Source: a virus
Direction: 5' to 3' (one strand)
Length of the DNA: 22,863 nt
Virus record (IMG/VR): IMGVR_UViG_3300045541_000061
Location: 1 to 22,863 of that record
The translations under genes were made by a program, and so were the position numbers. Below are positions 11,787 through 19,789 of this stretch, in pieces. The first letter of the stretch is position 1, and every line of letters starts with the position of its first letter. Under the pieces are notes generated by a model. It was not told the origin of the DNA, searched no databases, and worked only from the letters and a program-made list of their open reading frames with translations.

Positions 11787-11797
11787 TCATATATTTA
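11771..11797 (+). promoter_or_regulatory. Possible promoter of the terminase operon
   Basis: TTG (11771-11773), 16 bases, then TATATTTA (11790-11797), one base from TAnnTTTG. The terminase small subunit ATG follows after four bases, repeating the spacing seen at 4347 and 9974. It overlaps the end of the HNH gene. Confidence 0.45.
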
Positions 11798-11801
11798 CAG
11801 C

Positions 11802-12206
11802 ATGAGTGCTGGGAGACCAAAAGCAGTATTTGATTTACCTGAAGGTTGGTATAATGATGTGCTAAACCTGTATTCTGAAGGGGCTTCAGATGTTGAAGTA
11901 AAGGCTTTGATTTATCAATGGAGAAAATCATTTTCCAATGATCTTTGGGATCGATGGATTGAAGAAGAAGAACAATTTTCGGAAACCATAAAAATAGGTA
12001 AGTTACTTTCAGAGGCTTGGTGGAATAAAGCAGGTAGAAAAAATCTATCAAACAAAGACTTTTCATACACAGGGTGGTACATGAATATGAAAAATCGTTT
12101 TGGATGGACTGACAAAGTAGCTAACGACCATACAAGTAAGGGAGAGCCTATAAATATTATTTCTTTAGGATATGGGACACCTCCAACTGATTCCGAAACA
12201 GAATAA
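11802..12206 (+). CDS. terS: Terminase small subunit
   Basis: The 134-aa product begins MSAGRPKAVFDLPEGWYNDV, continues with an HTH-like region (YSEGASDVEVKALIYQWRKS), and has the conserved block FSYTGWYMNMKNRFGWTDKV near residues 87-106. That block is characteristic of a group of phage DNA-packaging small subunits. This subunit recognises the packaging site and regulates the large subunit. It overlaps the large subunit gene by 35 bases. A pac or cos site would be expected near this gene or in the structured region upstream. The C-terminal tail (about 20 residues, Thr/Ser/Pro-rich) is likely disordered and contacts the large subunit. Confidence 0.85.
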   Translation: MSAGRPKAVFDLPEGWYNDVLNLYSEGASDVEVKALIYQWRKSFSNDLWDRWIEEEEQFSETIKIGKLLSEAWWNKAGRKNLSNKDFSYTGWYMNMKNRFGWTDKVANDHTSKGEPINIISLGYGTPPTDSETE

Positions 12207-13482
12207 AGCAGTCTATTATCTAAAAGACAACAAAACCGAGGAAATCATTTATGGCGGGGCTGCGGGTGGTGGAAAGTCCGCATTAGGATGTCTTTGGCTT
12301 ATTGAACAATGCCAAACTTACCCTGGGAGTAGGTGGTTGATGGGAAGGGCTAAGCTGAAAACTTTAAAAGAAACGACTTTAAATACTTTTTTTGAGCTAG
12401 CATCAAAACTTAAGATTTCAGATCAATTTACTTTCAATGCCCAACAAGGCATAATCTATTGGGAGAACGGATCAGAAATTATTCTAAAGGATTTATTTCT
12501 TTACCCATCAGATCCTGAATTTGACCAGCTTGGATCTTTGGAAATTACAGGGGCTTTTGTCGATGAAGTTAGCCAAATTGTATATAAAGCTTGGCAGATT
12601 GTTAAGTCAAGAATTAGGTACAAGCTGAATGATTTTGGGTTAAGACCAAAGATTCTTGGAAGCTGCAACCCTACTAAAAAATGGGTTTATAAGGAATTTT
12701 ATAAACCATTTAAGGAAAGGACAATTAGAAAGGATAGGGCGTTTATCCAGGCACTTCCAACGGATAATACATACCTGCCTGAATCTTATTTGCAGTCACT
12801 TTTAAGTCTTGATGAAACAAGCAAACAAAGACTTTATTACGGGAACTGGGAGTTTGACGATGATCCGGCTAAGTTGATAAATTACGAATCTATTCTTGAT
12901 CTTTGGCGGAATGAATACGTTGCAGATGGTCAAAAATACATTACTGCTGACGTTGCTAGGTTTGGTTCTGACAAGGGTGTTTTGATGATTTGGTCAGGTT
13001 ATAGAGTCTTGGATGTAATTACCTTGGATCATTCATCCGTTACCAATACAGCGCAAAAGATAAAGGATTTGGCTAACTTGCATCAAGTACCGAATAAAAA
13101 CATAATTGCGGATGAGGATGGAGTAGGTGGAGGCGTGGTTGATATTGTTGGGTGCAAAGGATTTGTAAACGGCTCAAAGGCTTTGGATGAGGAAAGGAAA
13201 GCAGTTCAATATGCTAACCTGAAAACTCAATGCTATTTTAAACTTGCCGAAAAAATAAATAACGGTGAAATATACTTGACAAAACCGTTTTCTGAAATAT
13301 CGGAAAAACTAATACAGGAATTGGAGCAAGTCAAACGGGATAAGATAGATCAGGATGGGAAACTAATTCTTATGAGCAAGGAAAAGGTAAAAGAATCTAT
13401 AGGTAGATCTCCGGACTTTTCGGACGCAATGATGATGCGAATTTGGTTTGATCTCGGAGTAAAATTTAACTTCTCAATATGA
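12172..13482 (+). CDS. terL: Terminase large subunit
   Basis: The 436-aa protein has the ATPase-nuclease layout of the packaging motor. Walker A GGAAGGGKS is at 28-36 and Walker B FVDE at 129-132, with E132 as the catalytic Glu. The coupling motif SCNPT is at 164-168. The RNase H-like nuclease has acidic residues in ITADVARFG (D260), IIADEDGVGG (D314/D316) and DFSDAMM (D418). It pumps DNA into the prohead and cuts it at unit ends. The length and single-Met start inside the small subunit gene are normal. Its stop is ATGA-coupled to a small membrane protein gene. Confidence 0.95.
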   Translation: MGHLQLIPKQNKAVYYLKDNKTEEIIYGGAAGGGKSALGCLWLIEQCQTYPGSRWLMGRAKLKTLKETTLNTFFELASKLKISDQFTFNAQQGIIYWENGSEIILKDLFLYPSDPEFDQLGSLEITGAFVDEVSQIVYKAWQIVKSRIRYKLNDFGLRPKILGSCNPTKKWVYKEFYKPFKERTIRKDRAFIQALPTDNTYLPESYLQSLLSLDETSKQRLYYGNWEFDDDPAKLINYESILDLWRNEYVADGQKYITADVARFGSDKGVLMIWSGYRVLDVITLDHSSVTNTAQKIKDLANLHQVPNKNIIADEDGVGGGVVDIVGCKGFVNGSKALDEERKAVQYANLKTQCYFKLAEKINNGEIYLTKPFSEISEKLIQELEQVKRDKIDQDGKLILMSKEKVKESIGRSPDFSDAMMMRIWFDLGVKFNFSI

Positions 13483-13640
13483 AACGACACTTATTATTCA
13501 TCCTTGGAAGCCTATTGGCAATCTACTTGCTGACCTCATTTATTTGCTTGTCATTGAATCCTTTTGCATGGCATTGGGTGGCTAGGTTCTTTTTTCTTGG
13601 AGTGTATGGAGCCTTGTTAACAGCGGTCTATCAGCGATAA
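13479..13640 (+). CDS. Small membrane protein, 53 aa
   Basis: A 53-codon ORF begins in the ATGA overlap with the terminase gene. It encodes MKRHLLFILGSLLAIYLLTS, then a short turn with NPFAWHWVARFF and a second hydrophobic stretch ending YQR. Two membrane spans with basic ends are likely. A membrane protein between terminase and portal is unusual. The terminase coupling means it would be made late. It may be a lysis or superinfection factor, but no family is recognised. The 49 bases after it are AT-rich with no clear feature. Confidence 0.6.
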   Translation: MKRHLLFILGSLLAIYLLTSFICLSLNPFAWHWVARFFFLGVYGALLTAVYQR

Positions 13641-13689
13641 TTTTTGAAATGATTGATAATTACTTACTTTTATTTCCAAAAGTGATGAA

Positions 13690-15060
13690 ATGATACTGAA
13701 GGCTATACGGGAATACCTTACACCTCAATCGGAACCTGAGGGAAAGAACCTGCTCAATGAAATAGTTTACCCTTACTTCAATTCGGCAGGAATATTGGTT
13801 TGGTACGATGGCACCAACCAAACCTTTGTCGATGAGGGATACCGAGGGAATGCGGTGATTTATTCCATCATTCGAAAGATTGCCGACAAATCTAAGACCT
13901 GCCCTGTTTCGGTGTTCAAGAACAATTCTCGTGAATCCAAATACCGATCAGCGAAGTATTCGAGAAAAGACCTCAATAGGGCGCAGGCAGGAATTTACAG
14001 GACAAAGGAACTTATTGAAGTTCCTGAATCCGATCCAGTGTATAGGCTCTTACAGAAACCAAATCCTCAGCAAACTTGGAGCGAGTTGTTGAATGATATT
14101 AGCACGTGGTTCAATACTTCCGGCGAAGCGTTCATTTATGGCTACTCCCCATCCGAAGGGCTTAACAAGGGGAAGTTTAAAGAATTGTATGTTCTTCCTG
14201 CCAACTATGTCGAGTTGGTGATGGGTGGCATGATGCAACCTGTTAAAGGATATAAATTGGCAATCGGGAACCAAACGATAGAAATCCCGGCATCCGATGT
14301 TTTGCACATCAAACAGTCTAACCTTAGCTGGGATCTTAACGGTAAACAGTTAAGGGGAATGTCCCCTCTTTTGCCGGGGTTGAAAACCATGCAGGGGAAT
14401 ACATATTCGGTACAGGCAAAGACTAACGCCTATCTCAATCAGGGTGCAAAAGGTATTATTTCTCCCAATGTTCAGAATCCTGAATTTTGGCCAACACCTG
14501 AGCAGAGGCAACTAATTGACCAACGAGTTGATGAACGTATTAACGGCAATGCAAACATAAACCGAGTCATTGCATCTTCTTTACCTTTGAGATACGATGC
14601 TATTGGATTATCTCCGGTAGCCTTGGATATTATCAATTCTCAGAATATGGACTTGCAGACACTTTGCGGTCTGTGGGGTGTGAACCCCGTTCTTTTCCAG
14701 TCGAACGCTACCTACTCGAATGTCGAACACGCCCAAAAAGCCTTGGTGACTGACGTGGTGATGCCACAACTGCAATTATTCGAGGAAAAGCTAACCGAAT
14801 GGATAGGGTCACGGTACGGGATGGATTACGTGGTGGATTTTGACACTTCCTCTTATGCGGAATTGCAACCCGATGTAAAGCTGATTTTTGACACCTTCGG
14901 GAAAAGCCCGGCTATAACTTTCAATGAACTTAGAACAATGGTAGGATTTGACGTTTCCAAATCCGAAGGCATGGACAATCACTGGGTGAACCAAGGCTTA
15001 ATCCCGATGAATGAGGCATTGGGAGCTGGAGGTACTGACTTTGTCGATTTTCAGCAATAA
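13690..15060 (+). CDS. Phage portal protein, HK97 type
   Basis: The 456-aa product resembles HK97-family portals, which form the dodecameric ring at the capsid vertex through which DNA passes. Typical segments are the early GYRGNAVIYSIIRKIADKSK (about residues 51-70), QTWSELLNDISTWFNTSGEA in the stem-clip region, and LYVLPANYVELVMGG. A long central helix region follows, with VEHAQKALVTDVVMPQLQLF near residue 348 and NELRTMVGFDVSKSEGMDNH near the end. Length is normal. It ends in a TAATG overlap with the head morphogenesis gene. The sequence is more GC-rich and codon-balanced than the early genes, typical of the structural core. Confidence 0.9.
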   Translation: MILKAIREYLTPQSEPEGKNLLNEIVYPYFNSAGILVWYDGTNQTFVDEGYRGNAVIYSIIRKIADKSKTCPVSVFKNNSRESKYRSAKYSRKDLNRAQAGIYRTKELIEVPESDPVYRLLQKPNPQQTWSELLNDISTWFNTSGEAFIYGYSPSEGLNKGKFKELYVLPANYVELVMGGMMQPVKGYKLAIGNQTIEIPASDVLHIKQSNLSWDLNGKQLRGMSPLLPGLKTMQGNTYSVQAKTNAYLNQGAKGIISPNVQNPEFWPTPEQRQLIDQRVDERINGNANINRVIASSLPLRYDAIGLSPVALDIINSQNMDLQTLCGLWGVNPVLFQSNATYSNVEHAQKALVTDVVMPQLQLFEEKLTEWIGSRYGMDYVVDFDTSSYAELQPDVKLIFDTFGKSPAITFNELRTMVGFDVSKSEGMDNHWVNQGLIPMNEALGAGGTDFVDFQQ

Positions 15061-16508
15061 TGGCAAAACTGAATCTTGCACAGATACGTAGGCAGAACGC
15101 TAATGCTCTGAAACAGTATGAGCGGTTCGGGGTAAAACTATTCACCAAGGCTTTAAAAGAGCAGGCTAAACAGTTTGATCCAAAAATTATGCAGGATGCT
15201 TACCTGGAGTTCTATACCAAAGTATTCGTTGATTCAGCAAAGAAAGAATACAATCGGATAAGGGTTCGGGAAAAAGTATTTAGCCCGAGTGATTTTTTTA
15301 TTTCCGTTTGGACGGCCTGGATTAAGGACTGGGTAATGAGTAACCTTGGCACGCTAATTTCTTCGGTAAATGAAACGACCTTAGCAAAGATTCAGGAAAT
15401 CTTAGCGATTGCAGTTGAGCAGGGTTTGAATCCTTTTGAAACTGCTAGGTTATTGCAAAGGGAAGTCGGATCGGTTACACGTGCGAGGGCTATAGCCCGA
15501 ACGGAATCAACCCGGGCGAACGCTATGGGAAAGGAAAGATCAGCTACGGAATGGGCGAACGAGACTGGACAAAACCTATATAAGATTTGGATATGGGGTG
15601 GCAGTCGTGAACCAAGGATACAGCATTTGGAAGCGCAGAACAAGCCGATTCCTAAGGATGAGTTCTTTCAGTTTACCAATCCGAACGGAGTGCGGGTCTT
15701 AATGCTTAAGCCGGGGGATTTGTCCGGTTGTGTATTTTTCAGACCGGTATGCGAGAAGAAATTATCCGGAGGCTTTTTGATATTTGCATATTATTTTTTT
15801 TCTGCTTTATATTTGCTTAAACGAATAAGCACTTATGCGATGTTGATAAAAGGATATAATGAGCAGTTAAGAGATGTTGATACCGAAAAAAGAACGGTAG
15901 CAGGATATTTCGCTGTGTTTGGAAATAGTGATTTGGATAATGATCTGATTGAGCGTGGAGCGTTTTCCAAGTCAATAAAAGAACGTGGCCCCGAAGGAAA
16001 ACAGCTCATTAAGTATCTTTTGGATCACGACAAAACAAAAGCAATCGGAAAACTTACCAAACTATCCGAAGATGAACGAGGTCTTTATTTTGAAGCAAAA
16101 ATAGGAACTCATACTTTGGGTAATGATTTTATCGAAATGCTTAAAAGCGAAATCATTAATCAAGCAAGTATAGGGTTTAAAACAATCAAAGAACAATATG
16201 ACCAAGTTATAAAAGCTAACCGTATAAAAGAGGTTATGCTTTATGAAGGTTCTTCCGTTACTTTTTTGGGAGCTAATCCCGAAGCAGGGAATACCTGGTT
16301 TAAAAGCATGGATGATGCTTTAGAGTATCTTGCCAAGATGGAAAAGTTTATCCATAACTCTTCGGCTACAGACGAAACCTTAAAAAAATTAGAAATACAG
16401 TTAAAATCACTTTTGTCACAATTGAAGCCGGCAAAGACCACTTCAGATGAAAAAGCCGATCAAAACAAAATCGAACTTAAACTTTCATTTGAATCGTGGA
16501 AAATTTAG
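15060..16508 (+). CDS. MuF head morphogenesis / prohead protease fusion ORF
   Basis: This 482-aa ORF joins two genes that are usually separate. Residues 1 to about 235 are a MuF/SPP1 gp7-like minor head protein, with EQGLNPFETARLLQREVGSV, RARAIARTESTRANAMGKER, and IWIWGGSREPRIQHLEAQNK then PGDLSG. Residues from M261 are a U35-type HK97 prohead protease with catalytic H323 (LLDHDKTKAIGK) and S370 (NQASIGFKT), and the typical GSSVTFLGANPEA end. The linker (about 236-260) reads as a hydrophobic stretch (LIFAYYFFSALYLLKR) but is simply T-rich DNA containing a perfect promoter at 15783-15815. The usual Cys-rich MuF end after PGDLSG is missing, hinting at a deletion or frameshift that fused the frames. 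The protease may be made alone from M261 (15840) as a 222-aa protein of normal size. Confidence 0.85.
   Translation: MAKLNLAQIRRQNANALKQYERFGVKLFTKALKEQAKQFDPKIMQDAYLEFYTKVFVDSAKKEYNRIRVREKVFSPSDFFISVWTAWIKDWVMSNLGTLISSVNETTLAKIQEILAIAVEQGLNPFETARLLQREVGSVTRARAIARTESTRANAMGKERSATEWANETGQNLYKIWIWGGSREPRIQHLEAQNKPIPKDEFFQFTNPNGVRVLMLKPGDLSGCVFFRPVCEKKLSGGFLIFAYYFFSALYLLKRISTYAMLIKGYNEQLRDVDTEKRTVAGYFAVFGNSDLDNDLIERGAFSKSIKERGPEGKQLIKYLLDHDKTKAIGKLTKLSEDERGLYFEAKIGTHTLGNDFIEMLKSEIINQASIGFKTIKEQYDQVIKANRIKEVMLYEGSSVTFLGANPEAGNTWFKSMDDALEYLAKMEKFIHNSSATDETLKKLEIQLKSLLSQLKPAKTTSDEKADQNKIELKLSFESWKI
15783..15815 (+). promoter_or_regulatory. Internal promoter for the prohead protease
   Basis: TTTG (15783-15786), 21 bases, then TATATTTG (15808-15815), a full Bacteroidota match. 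It lies in the T-rich joint of the fused ORF, 24 bases before the ATG at 15840 that begins the protease domain. It suggests the protease and capsid genes can be transcribed apart from the portal. Confidence 0.55.
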
Positions 16509-17770
16509 AACAAATCAAAGCCGACCTTCAGAAGTCTATTGACGAAGCAGGGGTCGCACTTAAGACCAAGGCTTCCAATGCGGAAGATTTGGCACAGAAG
16601 GCATTCGACAAAGCCGATGCCGTATTGAAATCATTGGAAGGAGTTCTTTCCAAGGAAGATGCTTCCAAGATGCAGGATCAGCTGGATAAATTGGATATTG
16701 CTATCCAAAAATCAGCGGTTGAAAAACAAGTAAATGAGGAATCTTTCAAAGATGCCTTTTTGAAGGCTTATGCACCTGTTCAGAAAGAAATCGAGCGCAT
16801 GAAGGCTGCTGGCGAGCGATTGAAAGCACCTATCACTTTTGAAATTCAAGAGAAGACTGTAGGAACTATCTCCTTGGCTTCTACTATTGCTAACGTAGCA
16901 TCTTCTTCTCAGGTAACCATCTCTGAGTTTACCGGGGTTGTTTCGCCTATCAGACAAAGACTGCTTACCTATCTTTCAAATGTATCAGTAGGGGCAATCG
17001 GTACTCAGTACGCTGTGTGGGTAGAAGAATACGATCAGCAAGGAACTCCAGTCTTTATTAATGAAGGCATTGAGAAGACCCAGCTAGATGTTCAGTACAA
17101 GGAACAGAGAGCCAAGGTAAATAAAATCGGGGTTCACATGAAAGTGACTACCGAGATGTTGGAAGATGCCGCTTACCTGTTCTCTTACATTCAGACCAAT
17201 GGTGTGAAGCGAGTTGAAACTGTTATTGAAAATCAGTTATTTACTGGTAACGGAACAGATCCGCAATTACAAGGTTTGATTGGTAAGGCTACTGCCTTCA
17301 CTGGTGGATCAATGGCTGGCAAGGTTGATGATGCTTCCAACTGGGATGTCATTCACGGAATCATTGCTCAGGTTAGAGCGGCTAACGGTGTTGTCAACGG
17401 TGTATTCGTTGAAACAGGACAATTCCATGTTATGCTATCGACCAAAGGTTCTGATAAGACTTACATCCTGCCTGCTGGTGTTGACTTTGACGCTCAAGGT
17501 AACTTAAATGCCTGGGGCGTAAGGATTATTCCTACCAATGCCTTGACTGGCACTTCTGCTGATTTCGTTGGTGGTGATTTGTCCGTAATCAATGTTCGTC
17601 TGAGAACAGGAATCCAAGTTGCAATCGGTGAGGCTGGTGATGACTTCATTGACAACTTGAAGACTGTGAGAATCGAGCAGAGATTGGTACAGTTCATTTC
17701 GGCGAACGATACTCCGGTATTGGTAAAAGGCACGTTCTCGGCTGCAAAAACTGTCCTAGAAACTACTTAA
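16496..17770 (+). CDS. Major capsid protein, HK97 fold
   Basis: The 424-aa product has the HK97 gp5 plan. The N-terminal helical, charged delta region of about 110 residues (AEDLAQKAFDKADAVLKSLE inside it) acts as scaffold and is removed by the prohead protease. The body follows with EFTGVVSPIRQRLLTYLSNV, the EEYDQQGTPVFINEG strand region, VTTEMLEDAAYLFSYIQTNG (spine helix) and a C-terminal beta region with VRIEQRLVQFISANDTPVLV. The start codon is GTG at 16496, overlapping the protease ORF by 13 bases; no other start fits before the delta region. A terminator follows, and capsid expression would be set apart from the sugar genes by it. Confidence 0.93.
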   Translation: MENLEQIKADLQKSIDEAGVALKTKASNAEDLAQKAFDKADAVLKSLEGVLSKEDASKMQDQLDKLDIAIQKSAVEKQVNEESFKDAFLKAYAPVQKEIERMKAAGERLKAPITFEIQEKTVGTISLASTIANVASSSQVTISEFTGVVSPIRQRLLTYLSNVSVGAIGTQYAVWVEEYDQQGTPVFINEGIEKTQLDVQYKEQRAKVNKIGVHMKVTTEMLEDAAYLFSYIQTNGVKRVETVIENQLFTGNGTDPQLQGLIGKATAFTGGSMAGKVDDASNWDVIHGIIAQVRAANGVVNGVFVETGQFHVMLSTKGSDKTYILPAGVDFDAQGNLNAWGVRIIPTNALTGTSADFVGGDLSVINVRLRTGIQVAIGEAGDDFIDNLKTVRIEQRLVQFISANDTPVLVKGTFSAAKTVLETT

Positions 17771-17799
17771 TAGCTGTTTGTTTGTGTTGTTTGTTTAGA

Positions 17800-17828
17800 A
17801 GCCCTGATTTATTTCAGGGCTTTTTTTT
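17800..17828 (+). terminator. Terminator after the capsid gene
   Basis: AGCCCTGA (17800-17807) pairs perfectly with TCAGGGCT (17814-17821) around a six-base loop and is followed by a run of eight T through 17828. It ends the structural unit and is followed at once by a promoter for the sugar cassette. Confidence 0.9.
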
Positions 17829-17841
17829 ATCATTTTTTTAT

Positions 17842-17849
17842 TAGATTTG
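17842..17849 (+). promoter_or_regulatory. Promoter of the sugar cassette
   Basis: TAGATTTG (17842-17849) matches TAnnTTTG and is followed by an A/C-rich leader of 19 bases to the ATG at 17869. No clear -33 TTG is seen because the upstream part is the terminator T run. ATTTGGGAAACAA (17845-17857) also occurs exactly at 441-453 before the early operon. Confidence 0.5.
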
Positions 17850-17868
17850 GGAAACAAACAAAACACAA

Positions 17869-19068
17869 ATGAAAACAGTAGTCGCTATCATTGTTTACAA
17901 TCGCTACGAGAATATTGAGCGATGGATTAAATGTTGGGAAAAGTGTGACCAAGCAGATGCGGAGTTAGTTGTAATTCAGAGTGTAGATCGAATAGCACCG
18001 ACACCGACTGAAAAGCTATGCGCTGAGAATGGAATCAAGTATTTTCCTAGGTTAAACAAAGGAATGGACATTGGGGCATTTTCCGAAGTTTGCCAGGGCA
18101 AGATCAAAAAGTTTCCGGAATTTGATCGCTTGCTTTGGATTACGGATGACACAATCCCAATGCATAAGGATTTTGTCAAACCATTTATTCAAGGCGAAGG
18201 ATTGAACTGCATGGAGATAGCCTCAACCAATGCACCGCTTCACGTTCGGACTACAGGTTTTTGCATTACCAAGGATATGGCTAACAGATTGGTATTCGGT
18301 AAGATTGAAACTAAGATGGATTGCTATGATTTTGAGCATAGAAGCAAAGACACATTAATGCTTCAGGTTGAAAGGATGGGATACCAGGTTAATCAGGTGG
18401 CACCGCTTCCAAGTTCACCGCTATGGGACACCGGAAACAGGTCGTATTTAAAAAGGATGGGCGAACACTTGAAAGAATTTAAAGAACCGCAATCGGATAA
18501 AGTAACGGTCATTTGCCCGATCTATAATAGCTATCCTTTTATAATTTCTTCGATGCTTGCCCAGACCCACCAAAATTGGGAGTTGATTTTAATTCATGAC
18601 GGAAAGAATGAAACAGGCTTGGCTAAGATTGTCAAGTCAATAGGCGACAATAGGATTAAGTATTCTGAAACTGATAAAAGATCAGGGAATTGGGGGCACA
18701 AAATAAGATCGGAGCAAATTGATAGGCTTGATGGTAACGGATTTGTTCTTATTACCAATGCCGATAATTACCATGTACCGAGTTACTTGGAAAAGATGCT
18801 ATCAGGATTTACTTCAGATAATGTAAAAGCTACTTACTGTTCAAAGATGGTTCATTCTTATATCCAATGGGGCGTTATTGATTGCCAACTGAAAAGAGGA
18901 TACATTGATTGTGCTGGGGTTGTTATTCGTAACGAAGTAGCGAAGCGAGTAGGTTGGAAAGATATTGAATCCCATTCTGCCGACTGGTTTTTCTTTAATC
19001 ACATTGCCCGGGCTTACGGGGCAAGTTCTTTTAAACGGGTGGAAGGCTGTTTGTTAATTCATAATTGA
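17869..19068 (+). CDS. Two-domain glycosyltransferase
   Basis: The 399-aa product contains two GT-A-like halves. Residues 1 to about 200 begin MKTVVAIIVYNRYENIERWI and hold an acidic metal/sugar-nucleotide motif DDT at 93-95 (LLWITDDTIPMHKDF). Residues about 205-399 are a clear family 2 glycosyltransferase: VTVICPIYNSYPFIISSMLA, then WELILIHDGKNE, and the equivalent DxD-type ITNADNYHVP. The enzyme would transfer one or two sugars from nucleotide donors. It is the first gene of a four-gene sugar cassette placed between capsid and connector genes. The target could be a virion protein or the host surface polysaccharide. No signal peptide or membrane segment is seen, so it acts in the cytoplasm. 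Confidence 0.88.
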   Translation: MKTVVAIIVYNRYENIERWIKCWEKCDQADAELVVIQSVDRIAPTPTEKLCAENGIKYFPRLNKGMDIGAFSEVCQGKIKKFPEFDRLLWITDDTIPMHKDFVKPFIQGEGLNCMEIASTNAPLHVRTTGFCITKDMANRLVFGKIETKMDCYDFEHRSKDTLMLQVERMGYQVNQVAPLPSSPLWDTGNRSYLKRMGEHLKEFKEPQSDKVTVICPIYNSYPFIISSMLAQTHQNWELILIHDGKNETGLAKIVKSIGDNRIKYSETDKRSGNWGHKIRSEQIDRLDGNGFVLITNADNYHVPSYLEKMLSGFTSDNVKATYCSKMVHSYIQWGVIDCQLKRGYIDCAGVVIRNEVAKRVGWKDIESHSADWFFFNHIARAYGASSFKRVEGCLLIHN

Positions 19069-19069
19069 G

Positions 19070-19789
19070 ATGGGAAAGATAATAGTTTTAGGTGGCACTG
19101 GCTTGCTTGGAAGTGAGCTTAAAAAGTTAGATCAGGATTTGATTTGTCTTGGGTCAAATGATTGTGATATTACCGAAAATTTCGACTTAGGATTACTTTT
19201 TAAAATTTATGACTTTGAAACAATAATCCTAGCCGCCGCCGAACTCACAACAGCACCAAATTTGGCATTAATAACTACCAATATAATCGGAGCTTCCAAT
19301 GTAGCAAGAGCTTGTTTGATTGCAGGAAAACGATTGATTTACATTTCATCCGATTACGTTTATCCCGGAACTTCGGGAAATTACAAGGAAACCGATCCAG
19401 TCTTGCCTGTCAATAATTATGCTTGGTCAAAATTGGGGGGCGAATGTGCTGTAAGAATGGTTCCAAATCACTTGATAATTAGGACTAGCTTCGGATCTTC
19501 GGAGTTTCCGCACGAATACGCCTACAATAATATGTGGACTTCAAAGGACCATGTTGATGTAATTGCACCAATGATCCTTGAAGCTTCCAAATCCGATCTT
19601 ACCGGAATAATCAATATTGGCACGGAAAAGAAAACGATGCTTGACTACGCAAGAAGGAGAAATCCAAACATTACAGGAAAACCGCTTACCGATAATACTT
19701 CACCAAGGGATTCATCATTAAACCTATCTAAATGGAAATCATTTCACAAAAGCATACTTCCTGCCGAGTCTGCGGACATGGAGAGTTAA
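19070..19789 (+). CDS. RmlD-like NDP-4-keto-sugar reductase/epimerase
   Basis: The 239-aa product is an extended short-chain dehydrogenase/reductase. The NAD(P)-binding GGTGLLG is at residues 8-14, the catalytic Ser region is ISSDYVYPG (92-100), and YAWSK gives the Y117-K121 pair. The similarity is closest in pattern to dTDP-4-dehydrorhamnose reductases. At 239 aa it is shorter than RmlD (about 290), and the substrate-binding C-terminal part looks reduced, so activity on a different sugar is possible. It would reduce the 4-keto group of a nucleotide sugar, perhaps after methylation by the next enzyme, whose gene overlaps its end by 58 bases. Confidence 0.82.
   Translation: MGKIIVLGGTGLLGSELKKLDQDLICLGSNDCDITENFDLGLLFKIYDFETIILAAAELTTAPNLALITTNIIGASNVARACLIAGKRLIYISSDYVYPGTSGNYKETDPVLPVNNYAWSKLGGECAVRMVPNHLIIRTSFGSSEFPHEYAYNNMWTSKDHVDVIAPMILEASKSDLTGIINIGTEKKTMLDYARRRNPNITGKPLTDNTSPRDSSLNLSKWKSFHKSILPAESADMES

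Noticed and set aside
15768-15838. Real membrane span in the MuF-protease ORF
   Set aside because: The hydrophobic run is explained by T-rich DNA that also carries a promoter; a capsid protease with a membrane span would be unusual. Kept as an open question in findings.
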